64,000 bases of DNA, from positions 4,216,001 through 4,280,000 of the forward strand of contig NZ_CP178543.1 in NCBI RefSeq assembly GCF_047276495.1. Direction: 5' to 3'. Below the pieces are notes generated by a model that had not been told where the DNA came from, made no database searches, and saw nothing but the letters and a program-made list of their open reading frames with translations. This document shows, one piece after another, positions 8,640 to 17,652 of the stretch (positions are counted from its first letter, which is position 1; the number at the start of each line of letters is the position of its first letter). A program made the position numbers and the translations under genes. The stretch is from Capilliphycus salinus. GTDB lineage: Bacteria > Cyanobacteriota > Cyanobacteriia > Cyanobacteriales > Microcoleaceae.

Positions 8640-10985
8640 TTAGAAATCCATTGCAGTTGCCTCTTGATTATTTTGGCGGCGAACCGGACGCGCCATCCGC
8701 AGCGTAAACAGAGTTCCAACTGTTAGTATTCCCATCGCCAATAACCACAGGGAAGAGAAAACCGGATGTTCGCCAAAGCGGGCAATTTGATAGAAACTCG
8801 TGGCAACAATATAAGCCATTCCCGTCGTCCAAACCGCCACAAATACCGTCCAACTCCGATTCGTTTCCCGGTACACGGCCGCCGTCGCCGAAACGCAGGG
8901 AAAATACAATAATACAAACAGCAAATAGGCAAACGCCCCGACCTTGCCATCGAACCGCTTCGCCATCGCCCCAAACGTTCCCAGGGTAACTTCCTGTTCT
9001 GCGGCGGCGGTTTCCGTGTTGTCAACGCTGCCAATATTTAACCCCAGCGGATCGAGTACGGCGCTCGGAAGTTCGGCCAAATTCGCGGGAATACTCGCAA
9101 ACGCCTCCCCGACATTGCCCCAAAAACTAAATTCATCCTCGGTAGCCAGTTCGGGATTGTCTTGCACCGCCAACTGACCGTATACTGCATCTAAAGTCCC
9201 GACCATCGCTTCTTTAGCAAACACGCCGGTAAAAATTCCCACCGTCGCCGGCCAGTTTTCTTGAGTCACACCCATCGGCGCAAATATCGGCGTCACCGCC
9301 TGGCTGCTGACGCTGAGAAGGGAATCTTTGCTATCCTGATTTCCGATAGAACCGTCGGTTCCCAAAGAATTCAGCAAACCCAAAACCATCACCATCAGCA
9401 CGATCAGTTTTCCAGCCCTCCACAAAAAGGCTTGCAGGCGATCCCAAGTTCGCAGCAGCACCCCTTTCATCCGGGGCAAGTGGTAGGGGGGCAACTCCAT
9501 CACAAACGGCGAAATTTGCCCTTTCAGGATGGTGTGTTTCATCACCAGCCCGGTAAAAATCGCCGCCAAAATGCCCAAAAGATACAGTCCGAAAACCACG
9601 TTTTGACCGCCAACCGGGAAGAAAGCCGCCGCAAACAGCGCGTAAACCGGCAATCTCGCCCCGCAGGACATGAACGGGTTCATCATAATCGTCATCAGGC
9701 GATCGCGAGAATTTTCTAACGTGCGGGTCGCCATGATCGCCGGAACGTTGCAGCCAAACCCCACCAGCATCGGCACAAAAGACTTACCGGGGAGTCCGAT
9801 AAACCGCATCACCCGGTCCATCACAAAGGCCGCCCGAGCCATGTAGCCGGAATCTTCCAGCATCGACAGAAACAAAAACATGAACCCGATCACGGGAATA
9901 AAGGTGGCGACGGTTTGAATGCCGCCCCCGGCGCCGTCGGCCAGCAGCGCCACCAACCACGCCGGCATACCGATACTGTTGTAGACGCGGCCCAAGCCTT
10001 CGACAAAAATCGTACCCGCCAGGATATCGAAAAAGTCAATAAAAGCGCTGCCGACGTTAATGGTAAACAAAAACATCAGGTACATCACGCCCAGGAAAAT
10101 CGGCACCCCCAGCCAGCGGTTGAGAACGATGCCGTCAATTTTGTCGGAGAGGTGGCCGCTCGCCTGTCCGACCCGTTGGGTGGCCTCTTCGGTCAGGTTT
10201 TGGATGAACCCGTAGCGGCTATCAGCAACTAATATATCGATATCTTCCCCCAGAACTTGGTGAATGGTGTGCCGGTGCCGGGCGACAATATTCGTCAGTT
10301 GGGGGGTTGCCAACTCCGGGGCGACCCGTTCATCGTATTGGAGGAGGTTTAAAGCGGTCCAGCGGGGTTCGACGATGCGGAGGTGGCTGTGTTCGGTAAT
10401 GTAGGGGATCAGTTCGCCGATCGCCTCTTCGATCACCGCCGGGTACGCGACGTAGTGGGGCGATCGCGTTAATTGTTTGAACATCTCGCCGATGGTTTCG
10501 ATCAGGCCTTTGACGCCCCTGCTTTCGGCCGCGACAATCGGAATCACCGGCAGTTCCAGGCGTTGGGCGAGGCGTTCGGGATCGATGGTAATGCCCCTTT
10601 TTTCGGCAATATCCATCATGTTTAAAGCGATCACCATCGGCAGGCGCATTTCCATTAACTGGGTTGTTAAGTAGAGGTTGCGCTCCAGGTTGGAACCATC
10701 GACGATATTGATCACCAGTTCCGCTTCCCCCGAGAGGAGATAATCCCGGGCGACCAGTTCATCCATCCCGGTGGCGGTGTCTTCGGCGTCGAGGGAATAG
10801 ACTCCCGGCAGATCGACGACGGTTATGGTTGTATTTTGATATTTGAACTGTCCCTCTTTGCGATCGACGGTGACTCCCGGCCAGTTGCCGGTGCGCTGGT
10901 TCGATCCGGTGAGGGCGTTAAACAGCGTTGTTTTGCCGCAGTTGGGGTTTCCAATTAGGGCAATTATCGGTTTTAGGCTTGCCAT
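8640..10985 (-). CDS. feoB: Ferrous iron transporter FeoB
   Basis: 781-residue inner-membrane Fe(II) transporter. The N-terminal G domain has G1 GNPNCGKT (about 12-19), G3 DLPG (58-61) and G4 NMMD (122-125). A helical GDI-like segment follows, then a polytopic domain with the two Gate motifs, including ARAAFVMDRVM...GFGCNVPAIMATRT and the second half GVFAKEAMVGTLDAVYG...FPCVSATAAVYRE. I choose ATG at 10985 over an in-frame TTG six bases upstream because an AAAGGAG site sits six bases before the ATG. It is preceded by feoA (18 bp from its stop) and followed by feoC, a classical feo operon. Length is normal for the family and all core motifs are intact. Confidence 0.96.
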   Translation of the reverse strand: MASLKPIIALIGNPNCGKTTLFNALTGSNQRTGNWPGVTVDRKEGQFKYQNTTITVVDLPGVYSLDAEDTATGMDELVARDYLLSGEAELVINIVDGSNLERNLYLTTQLMEMRLPMVIALNMMDIAEKRGITIDPERLAQRLELPVIPIVAAESRGVKGLIETIGEMFKQLTRSPHYVAYPAVIEEAIGELIPYITEHSHLRIVEPRWTALNLLQYDERVAPELATPQLTNIVARHRHTIHQVLGEDIDILVADSRYGFIQNLTEEATQRVGQASGHLSDKIDGIVLNRWLGVPIFLGVMYLMFLFTINVGSAFIDFFDILAGTIFVEGLGRVYNSIGMPAWLVALLADGAGGGIQTVATFIPVIGFMFLFLSMLEDSGYMARAAFVMDRVMRFIGLPGKSFVPMLVGFGCNVPAIMATRTLENSRDRLMTIMMNPFMSCGARLPVYALFAAAFFPVGGQNVVFGLYLLGILAAIFTGLVMKHTILKGQISPFVMELPPYHLPRMKGVLLRTWDRLQAFLWRAGKLIVLMVMVLGLLNSLGTDGSIGNQDSKDSLLSVSSQAVTPIFAPMGVTQENWPATVGIFTGVFAKEAMVGTLDAVYGQLAVQDNPELATEDEFSFWGNVGEAFASIPANLAELPSAVLDPLGLNIGSVDNTETAAAEQEVTLGTFGAMAKRFDGKVGAFAYLLFVLLYFPCVSATAAVYRETNRSWTVFVAVWTTGMAYIVATSFYQIARFGEHPVFSSLWLLAMGILTVGTLFTLRMARPVRRQNNQEATAMDF

Positions 10986-11003
10986 CTTCAACTCCTTTCG
11001 GGT

Positions 11004-11633
11004 TTAGGTTTGACTGAGGACTTCGACGATTAGAGCATCGGCTTCTTGCTTGCGGAGGCTGAGGTTGAACCCCCGCACGTTGATTTCAACCGGATCGCCA
11101 AACGGGGCAACCCGAATTACCGTAAATTCCGTTCCGGGGGTGAGTCCCATCGAGAGCAGTTTGCTTTTGTAGGCCCGATACGCTTTTTCGTAGCCCCGGA
11201 TGCGCCCGGCGGTTCCCGAGGGCATTTCTCGCAGATAAATAGAAGTTTCTTGACTTTCCATTTTGGGTTCCTCCTGTTGAGTGCTGAGGGGTTCGTCCGC
11301 CACCATGATTTTTTCTGCCATTCCCGCCCCCAACCCCAGGCGGTTATCGGCGATCGCCACCACGACGGAGCCGCTGTTTTGCGTGCTTAAAACTTGCAGT
11401 TCGATACCGGGAGTGAGTCCCATTCCCAACATCCGGCTCATTCCGCCTTTGCCGCGAAAACCCACCACCCACACCCGCGTTCCCGACCGGGCTTGAGTTA
11501 GAGGGAATGACGTTGGCGCCGTCGGTTCCTGTGAGTCCGAGGTTGGGGAGGGGGTGCGAGTTCCTCCAAAGTATCTAAAGCTCCAGCTTTTACCCTGTTG
11601 ACCTTGTTGAGGCTGATTTTCATTCTTATTCAA
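11004..11633 (-). CDS. feoA: FeoA protein with two tandem FeoA domains
   Basis: 209 residues, about 2.5 times the usual 75-85 of FeoA. After a Gln/Pro/Thr-rich N-terminus (1-45), two SH3-like FeoA domains follow. The first (about 48-112) contains MSRMLGMGLTPGIELQVL; the second (about 132-206) contains KSKLLSMGLTPGTEFTVIRVAPFGDPVEI. Both keep the LxxMGLTPG core. FeoA binds FeoB at the membrane and is needed for Fe(II) uptake. The start is TTG at 11633, supported by AGGAGT seven bases upstream; no in-frame ATG fits. First gene of the feo operon. I found no convincing Fur box in the upstream region. Confidence 0.88.
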   Translation of the reverse strand: MNKNENQPQQGQQGKSWSFRYFGGTRTPSPTSDSQEPTAPTSFPLTQARSGTRVWVVGFRGKGGMSRMLGMGLTPGIELQVLSTQNSGSVVVAIADNRLGLGAGMAEKIMVADEPLSTQQEEPKMESQETSIYLREMPSGTAGRIRGYEKAYRAYKSKLLSMGLTPGTEFTVIRVAPFGDPVEINVRGFNLSLRKQEADALIVEVLSQT

Positions 11634-12824
11634 TTGTTTAACTCCTGTTGAGTAGAGTTGGCGTCAGCTTTTTGAAATGTATTCTTATCTAGCTGTCTTT
11701 ATTAAATTAACATCCCTGTATTTCTACTCAGTTTATTTTTTAGGAAAATTTAGCTTTTGATCGCCTTCGGTTTCCTTTGTAACAAAAGCGCGATTTTTCG
11801 GGACTTTCAATAGGAAATATAACTGATAAAACGCCCTTTAGAAAAGGGTTTAAAGCATTTTAACTCTTTGCAATGTCAAGTTTTGTATAGAGATAGTTTT
11901 TCGGCACAAAATATGATATATTCACAACCGAATAGCACTCAAAATGTAGCTGGAGTTAACCCCCGCCGTTCCCCGGAACTCTAGAGATTTTAGATGATAT
12001 ACAGTCACAATAACAGTGGGTTTCCGGCGATCGCATCCGGGATTTTATTGAAAATAAGTCTCAATTATGTTGGCGTATAGATCGAGATGCTTTTGACATT
12101 CTCCAATCCTTTATCACTCAAGAAAAGCGGGTTCTCTACGGCGGAAAATACAGGAGTTGCCCGTTTTTTTGTCCTCATCCTCCGGGTGAAGGGAGGTACA
12201 AGTTAATTAGAATCTTTATCAAAAAGCTGAAAGAGCTAATTTTTCAAAACATGACATCCGACTATTTATAACAGTCGCCAGAATGGTGTTCGATCTCGGA
12301 GGGCGACGGCGGTCAATTGTTCACCACTATACAGCGGACACTCACTATATATAATATACTGCTGCGCGATCGGCTTGAATCTGACTGCGATCGCCAGTAG
12401 CGATAAGTGTAGCTGATATTTACAATAATTTACATGGCATTGCTCGGGCTTCTGTCAGCAACTCCGGGCCACCTATAAGTAATAGCTTATCAGTCTGATT
12501 GAAAATTCATTGCTGTTTTGGGCAGATGGGGTAGTGACTTTTTTAAAAAAACCTGTAAACTAAAAGATTAAGAAAAGTCTTAATTGACTTCCTCTTACTT
12601 TATTAATTACTTTCAGGACCAGCTTTGATTTTTCATTTCTGAGAAGCACTAGGGTTAAACGTCTCAGACAAACCCGCTTCTTGATAGATAGTCTTGTTTT
12701 CTTTTTTAGTGAAAATCTATCAATTTTTGTCGATTTTCACAATTGAATTCGAGAAAACAAAAAATTAAGCTCAATCAATTTAACAGCCCAATTCAAATAA
12801 TTTGGCAGGCTGCCAGGAGATTCT
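11634..12824. other. Long divergent intergenic region (feoA / cmpA)
   Basis: About 1.19 kb without a recognisable gene. The left end carries the feo promoter, the right end that of cmp. An open frame without start codon runs 12014-12268 on the plus strand (SGDRIRDFIENKSQLCWRI..., ending at TAA 12269) and looks like a gene relic; I do not recognise the family. The stretch 12540-12640 is A/T-rich and contains a perfect inverted repeat (listed separately). No tRNA or ncRNA identified. Confidence 0.5.
12568..12583. promoter_or_regulatory. Inverted repeat upstream of cmpA, candidate operator
   Basis: Perfect 6-bp inverted repeat TTAAGA-N4-TCTTAA, about 240 bp before the cmpA start in an A/T-rich stretch. 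CmpR, the LysR-type activator of cmp operons, binds TTA-N7/8-TAA-type sequences. Here the outer TTA and TAA are ten bases apart, so the match is approximate. No cmpR gene is in the window. Confidence 0.3.
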
Positions 12825-14198
12825 ATGTCTGATTTTAATCGCCCCCACTCTCGAAGAAAATTTTTGCTGACTGCCGGTGCTTCGGCAATGGGTTCAATAT
12901 TCCTGAAAGGTTGTTTAGGAAATCCCCCCGATCCCAATGCCGGAACCACAACTCAAGTCTCTCCAACCGCAGCGGTACCTGCGGCGAATATTGATTCCGG
13001 AATGCAACCGGAAACCACAGCCGTTAAACTCGGTTTCATACCCATTGTAGAATCGGCGGCGTTAGTCATTGCCAAAGAAAAAGGCTTTTTTGCTAAGTAC
13101 GGAATGACCGATGTAGAACTTTCCAAACAAGCAAACTGGGCATCCGCACGGGATAACGTTACCATTGGTTCCCAAGGGGGAGGAATTGACGGCGGACAGT
13201 GGCAAATGCCGATGCCGCACTTAATTTCCGAAGGCTTGATTACCGACGGTAAAAAAGTCCCCATGTATGTTTTAGCCCAATTAAATACCAATGGAAATGG
13301 GGTGGCAATTTCGGGAATTCATACCGGAAAAGGATTGGGTCTTAATACAACCAATGCGGCAGATTATATTAAAGGTTTCCCGTCAACAAACGGCCGGAAA
13401 TTCAAAGCCGCTCACACCTTCCCCAACGTGAACCAAGACTTCTGGATTCGCTATTGGTTTGCCGCAGGTGGCGTGAATCCCGATACCGATATTGACTTGC
13501 TGGCGGTGCCTCCGGCAGAAACCGTTCAAGGGATGAGAAATGGAACAATGGATGCCTTTAGTACGGGCGATCCTTGGCCTTATCGAATTGTCGCGGATGA
13601 TATCGGTTTTATGGCTTGTATTACCAGCGAAATTTGGCCGTTCCATCCCGAAGAATATTTGGGGATTCGTGCAGATTGGGTCGATCAAAATCCGAAAGCA
13701 ACCAAAGCCTTACTCAAAGGTTTGATGGAAGCTCAACAGTGGTGCGATAAAGTAGAAAATAGGCCGGAATTGGTGCAGATTGTTTCCGGACGAAACTACT
13801 TTAACGTTCCCGTTGATGTGTTGACTCCGCCCTATCAAGGTAGCTATGCAATGGGCGATGAAAAACCTGCCATTCAAGACTTTAATATGGGGCCGTTGTA
13901 CTGGACCGATCCGGTTGGAAATGTTTCTTATCCCTATAAGAGTCACGATCTGTGGTTCTTAACAGAAACCATGCGTTGGGGTTTCCACAATAACTATTTC
14001 AAAGATTTTGACCAAGCCAAACAGGTAATTGATCGGGTAAACCGGGAAGATCTTTGGCGAGAAGCCGCCCAAGAAGCAGGTTTTTCAGGTATTCCGACCA
14101 GCACTTCTCGCGGCGTTGAAAAATTCTTTGATGGGGTGCAATTCGACCCCGAAAAGCCGGAAGCTTACCTCAATAGCCTGCAAGTGAAACGGATTTAA
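12825..14198 (+). CDS. cmpA: Bicarbonate-binding lipoprotein CmpA
   Basis: 457-residue periplasmic binding component of the CmpABCD bicarbonate ABC transporter. A twin-arginine-like SRRKFL (9-14) precedes a hydrophobic stretch and lipobox ending at C30 (FLKGC), then a Pro/Thr linker and the NrtA/CmpA-type clamshell domain (about 63-455). The pieces LKGC-GNPPDPNA, SQGGGIDGGQWQMPMPHL and HPEEYLGIRADW match CmpA rather than NrtA. In HPEEY, Glu277 stands where nitrate-binding NrtA carries a lysine, the discriminating ligand residue known from the two crystal structures. AGGAG lies six bases before the ATG. First gene of cmpABCD. In known cyanobacteria the operon is induced at low CO2. Confidence 0.92.
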   Translation: MSDFNRPHSRRKFLLTAGASAMGSIFLKGCLGNPPDPNAGTTTQVSPTAAVPAANIDSGMQPETTAVKLGFIPIVESAALVIAKEKGFFAKYGMTDVELSKQANWASARDNVTIGSQGGGIDGGQWQMPMPHLISEGLITDGKKVPMYVLAQLNTNGNGVAISGIHTGKGLGLNTTNAADYIKGFPSTNGRKFKAAHTFPNVNQDFWIRYWFAAGGVNPDTDIDLLAVPPAETVQGMRNGTMDAFSTGDPWPYRIVADDIGFMACITSEIWPFHPEEYLGIRADWVDQNPKATKALLKGLMEAQQWCDKVENRPELVQIVSGRNYFNVPVDVLTPPYQGSYAMGDEKPAIQDFNMGPLYWTDPVGNVSYPYKSHDLWFLTETMRWGFHNNYFKDFDQAKQVIDRVNREDLWREAAQEAGFSGIPTSTSRGVEKFFDGVQFDPEKPEAYLNSLQVKRI

Positions 14199-14358
14199 TC
14201 CATTTTCATTCCCAATTTAATTCAATTCAATCTTTCTGAACTAGAGGGGTCAGAAAAGAGAAGAATTGGTTAACTTTAAAAAGTCTAAAGAAACCCCTCT
14301 GATTGTAGCATTAAACTTACCAAATCTCAACCCTTAAAAACCAAGGAGTTTCAAGACC

Positions 14359-15204
14359 ATGACGAGCACTATTGGAAATAAACCAACCGGAAATAGTCCT
14401 GTTGATTCTATTCTTTCTTACTGGAAAAAACATTCTAAAGATATTCTTCCTCCCCTGATCGGAATTTTGTCCTTTCTGGCTATCTGGCAACTGCTTTCAT
14501 CGACGGGAATCACTCGTCTACCGGGGCCTCTGAGCGTGTGGACAAACGAACGGACTCGGATTTTATTAATGTATCCGTTTTACGATCGGGGGGGATTAGA
14601 TAAAGGTTTATTTTGGCAAACTTTAGCCAGTTTAATGCGTGTGGCTCAAGGTTATTCTCTCGCGGCAATCGTGGGGATTAGTACGGGCATTTTAGTCGGT
14701 ACAAACCCGGTGATTGACAAAGCCTTAGATCCGATTTTTCAGTTCTTACGAATGGTTGCACCGTTGGCGTGGGTTCCAATTGCCCTCGTTGCCCTCCAAC
14801 AAAACCAACCTGCGGCGATCTTCGTAATCTTTATTACCTGCGTTTGGCCGATTTTAATTAACACCAAAGAAGGCGTTAAACAAATCCCCGAAGATTACAA
14901 TAACGTCGCCCGTGTTTTACAACTCACTCGCAAAGAATATTATATCAATATTCTCTTTCCTTCCGCTTTACCCTACATCTTTACAGGTTTGAGAATTGCG
15001 ATCGGTTTGGCGTGGTTGGCGATTATTGCGGCGGAAATTGTCATGTCAGGTATTGTCGGAATTGGCTTCTTTATTTGGGATGCTTACCAACAAAACTACA
15101 TCAGTGAAATTATCTTAGCCGTCATTTATATCGGTGGTGTAGGTTTATTACTCGATCGCAGTGTGGCTTGGTTACAACAAGCGATCATTCCCGGACAGAA
15201 ATAA
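14359..15204 (+). CDS. cmpB: Bicarbonate ABC transporter permease CmpB
   Basis: 281-residue inner-membrane permease of the BPD-transporter family. A hydrophobic helix near 30-50 is followed by about five more, with the cytoplasmic coupling loop (EAA-type) in the region VLQLTRKEYYINILFPSALPYIFTGLRIAIG (about 195-225). It couples to the ATPases CmpC and CmpD. AAGGAG lies 11 bases before the ATG. It follows cmpA by 160 bp and precedes cmpC, matching cmp/nrt operon order. The permease alone does not discriminate nitrate from bicarbonate; CmpA does. Confidence 0.9.
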   Translation: MTSTIGNKPTGNSPVDSILSYWKKHSKDILPPLIGILSFLAIWQLLSSTGITRLPGPLSVWTNERTRILLMYPFYDRGGLDKGLFWQTLASLMRVAQGYSLAAIVGISTGILVGTNPVIDKALDPIFQFLRMVAPLAWVPIALVALQQNQPAAIFVIFITCVWPILINTKEGVKQIPEDYNNVARVLQLTRKEYYINILFPSALPYIFTGLRIAIGLAWLAIIAAEIVMSGIVGIGFFIWDAYQQNYISEIILAVIYIGGVGLLLDRSVAWLQQAIIPGQK

Positions 15205-15429
15205 TTGATAAGTTCAGAAGTTCAGGAGTTTAGAAGTTGCTCTGTTCATTCTTAATTCTGTCCCCCAACTCAGGATTTGGAATGTGAAGTTAAACGCTTC
15301 AGGATTTATCGAAATAAGTCCGTAGTTGCGCTTTAAAACCTCAGCATTCTTTGAAAAAACAGGTGAGGGCGTATGCCATACGCCCCTACTAAAAACGATT
15401 CATCAAACCAAAAACTCACAGAAAAAACG
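15205..15429. other. cmpB-cmpC spacer with a palindromic repeat
   Basis: Contains a palindrome-like segment GGCGTATGCCATACGCCC at about 15368-15385, of a repeat type common in filamentous cyanobacteria. It supplies an in-frame ATG (15373) that could be mistaken for the cmpC start. No other gene visible. Confidence 0.45.
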
Positions 15430-17433
15430 ATGGAAACATTAATTGATGTCGAACAACTGGGTAAAACCTTTCCCCTATCCGGCGGAGGAGAATATATCGC
15501 CCTCAAAGGAATAGATCTGCAAATCAAAGTGGGTGAATTTATCTCCTTAATTGGTCACTCCGGCTGTGGAAAATCAACCCTGTTAAATATGGTCGCCGGG
15601 TTAGATCATCCCACCGAAGGAATTGTCACCATCGAAGGACAACGCATCACCCAACCCGGCCCCGATCGCATGGTTGTATTCCAAAACTATTCCTTGCTTC
15701 CCTGGCGGACAGTCCGCGAAAATATTGCTCTAGCCGTCAACTCGGTGATGGAGGGAATGCCGGCCGGAGAACGTCGCGGCATCATCGAAAGCCACATCGA
15801 TCTGGTGGGACTGCGACACGCCGTTGATAAATACCCCGCCCAACTCTCCGGGGGGATGAAACAGCGGGTGGCGATCGCCCGTGCTTTGGCCCTGCGCCCG
15901 AAACTCCTGCTTCTCGATGAACCCTTCGGGGCGTTAGATGCCCTGACTCGGGGGAACTTGCAGGAACAACTGATGAAAATTTGCCAAGAAAACTGCATTA
16001 CCGCCTTGATGGTGACGCACGATGTCGATGAAGCGGTGTTATTATCCGATCGGATTGTGATGTTGACCAACGGGCCGAAATCGAATATCGGTCAAATTTT
16101 AGAAGTCGATATTCCCCGCCCCCGCAAACGGATGCAAGTGGTAGAACATCCCAGTTACTACAGTCTCCGCAGCGAGATGATCTACTTCCTCAACCAACAA
16201 AAACGCATCAAAAAAATGCGGGCCAGAAAAACTGCTGCGATCGCCCGTCACGGCTTAGAAAAAGTTAACCTCGATATTGGCTTCGTTCCCCTGAGTGCCT
16301 GTGCGCCCCTGGCGGTTGCCAAAGAAAAAGGATTGTTTGCCAAACACGGTCTTGATGAAGTCAGCCTGGTGCGCGAAACCAGTTGGCGAGGAATTAGCGA
16401 TGGGATGGTGGGCGGCTACTTAGATGCGGGGCAAATGCCCTCAGGAATGCCCCTGTGGTTGAGTTTGGGGGGCTACAACGAAAAACCGATCGCCGTTGTT
16501 ACCGCCCTCACCATGACCCGCAACGGTAACGCCATTACCCTGTGTCGCCGCTTTTATGACCAAGGCATTCGCACCTTGGCCGACTTCCGCAAAATGTTGC
16601 TGTCTTCGAGAGGCGAACCCCACCGGATGGGAATGGTGCATCCGGCTTCTATGCACAACCTATTGTTGCGGTACTGGTTGGCATCAGGGGGTATTGATCC
16701 CGATATCGATGTCAACCTGCAAACCATTCCCCCGGCGCAAATGGTGGTAGACTTGAAAGCCGGCAGTATTGATGGATTCTGTGTCGGTGAACCCTGGAAC
16801 CTGCGGGCGTCGAAGGAAAATGTCGGGTTTATCGTGGCGACGGATTTGGAAATTTGGCCCGGACATCCCGGTAAGGTGTTGGGTGTGCGCGAAGACTGGG
16901 CGAATACTTATCCGAATACTCACATTGCTTTGGTCAAGGCGCTGTTAGAAGCCGGACAATATTGTGCAGATCCGGCAAATAGTGAAGAAATTCGTCATAT
17001 TCTCGCCAGTCGGGAATATGTGGGAACTCCGATAGAGTACATTCAACTCCAGGAATCGGAAGCGGCTAGCTGTCCTTTGGATTCTACCCTATCTTCCTTT
17101 GCTCATCATCTGTTTTTTGGCAACGGCGTTAACCGTCCGAGTCGTACAGAGCAACTTTGGCACATGGTACAGATGGCCCGTTGGGGGCATACTCCCTTTC
17201 CTCGGAACTGGGTGGAAATTCTCGAACGCATTTGTGAGGTTGGGGTGTTTAGTACAGCCGCTCGTGAATTGGGCTTGTCTGAAATTAGTTATACTCGCGG
17301 TGAAATTAAGTTGTTTGATGGTACTCGTTTTACAACAGAAGATCCCCTCGGTTATCTCAATAGTTTAGCGATTAAACGAGATTTCACGATGGCTGAAATT
17401 CATCTCGATTCTCCACGACGCACAGCGGCTTAA
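15430..17433 (+). CDS. cmpC: Bicarbonate ABC transporter ATPase CmpC with fused CmpA-like domain
   Basis: A two-part protein of 667 residues from ATG 15430. The N-terminal ABC ATPase (about 1-260) has Walker A GHSGCGKST, signature LSGGMKQR and Walker B LLLLDEP. The C-terminal NrtA/CmpA-like binding domain (about 285-655) lacks a signal peptide and should be cytoplasmic, where in NrtC/CmpC it is regulatory. At the site where CmpA has Glu277 this domain reads HPGKVLG, a lysine as in NrtA, so its ligand may differ from the transported ion. The frame stays open to an ATG at 15373, but that lies in a repeat; starting at 15430 begins with the conserved strand METLIDVEQL. Confidence 0.9.
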   Translation: METLIDVEQLGKTFPLSGGGEYIALKGIDLQIKVGEFISLIGHSGCGKSTLLNMVAGLDHPTEGIVTIEGQRITQPGPDRMVVFQNYSLLPWRTVRENIALAVNSVMEGMPAGERRGIIESHIDLVGLRHAVDKYPAQLSGGMKQRVAIARALALRPKLLLLDEPFGALDALTRGNLQEQLMKICQENCITALMVTHDVDEAVLLSDRIVMLTNGPKSNIGQILEVDIPRPRKRMQVVEHPSYYSLRSEMIYFLNQQKRIKKMRARKTAAIARHGLEKVNLDIGFVPLSACAPLAVAKEKGLFAKHGLDEVSLVRETSWRGISDGMVGGYLDAGQMPSGMPLWLSLGGYNEKPIAVVTALTMTRNGNAITLCRRFYDQGIRTLADFRKMLLSSRGEPHRMGMVHPASMHNLLLRYWLASGGIDPDIDVNLQTIPPAQMVVDLKAGSIDGFCVGEPWNLRASKENVGFIVATDLEIWPGHPGKVLGVREDWANTYPNTHIALVKALLEAGQYCADPANSEEIRHILASREYVGTPIEYIQLQESEAASCPLDSTLSSFAHHLFFGNGVNRPSRTEQLWHMVQMARWGHTPFPRNWVEILERICEVGVFSTAARELGLSEISYTRGEIKLFDGTRFTTEDPLGYLNSLAIKRDFTMAEIHLDSPRRTAA

Positions 17434-17590
17434 CAGTGAACAGTGATCAGTGATCAGTGACCAGTGAAAACAGGGAACAGGGTTTTCAGTAACCCGTGAC
17501 CGACCAAGTGACCGGTGATAACTGATAACTGTAAAAACTGGTCACTTCATAACTGATAACTGATATGAATCCGCCCTTTTTCCCACACAA
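17434..17590. repeat. Short tandem repeats (CAGTGAxx / GATAACT types)
   Basis: Between cmpC and cmpD are repeated 7-8-mers: CAGTGAACAGTGATCAGTGA units, then GTGACCGG and runs of GATAACTGATAACTG in both orientations. These are the short tandemly repeated repetitive sequences typical of filamentous cyanobacteria. They can fold into hairpins and could affect expression of cmpD relative to cmpC. Confidence 0.6.
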
Positions 17591-17652
17591 CCGAAATTCA
17601 TCCACGATTTGCACCGAGTCAAAAAATTAGTAACAATCTCAGGTATTATTCT

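Noticed and set aside
9261..9719. Histidine/arginine-rich open frames on the strand opposite feoB
   Set aside because: They are antisense shadows of a strongly conserved gene, with biased composition and no ribosome binding site.
11634..12824. A Fur box upstream of feoA
   Set aside because: I looked for GATAAT-type triplets; only scattered A/T-rich partial matches are present.
15373..15429. Upstream ATG as start of cmpC
   Set aside because: The ATG lies within a palindromic dispersed repeat and the extra 19 residues have no family similarity.
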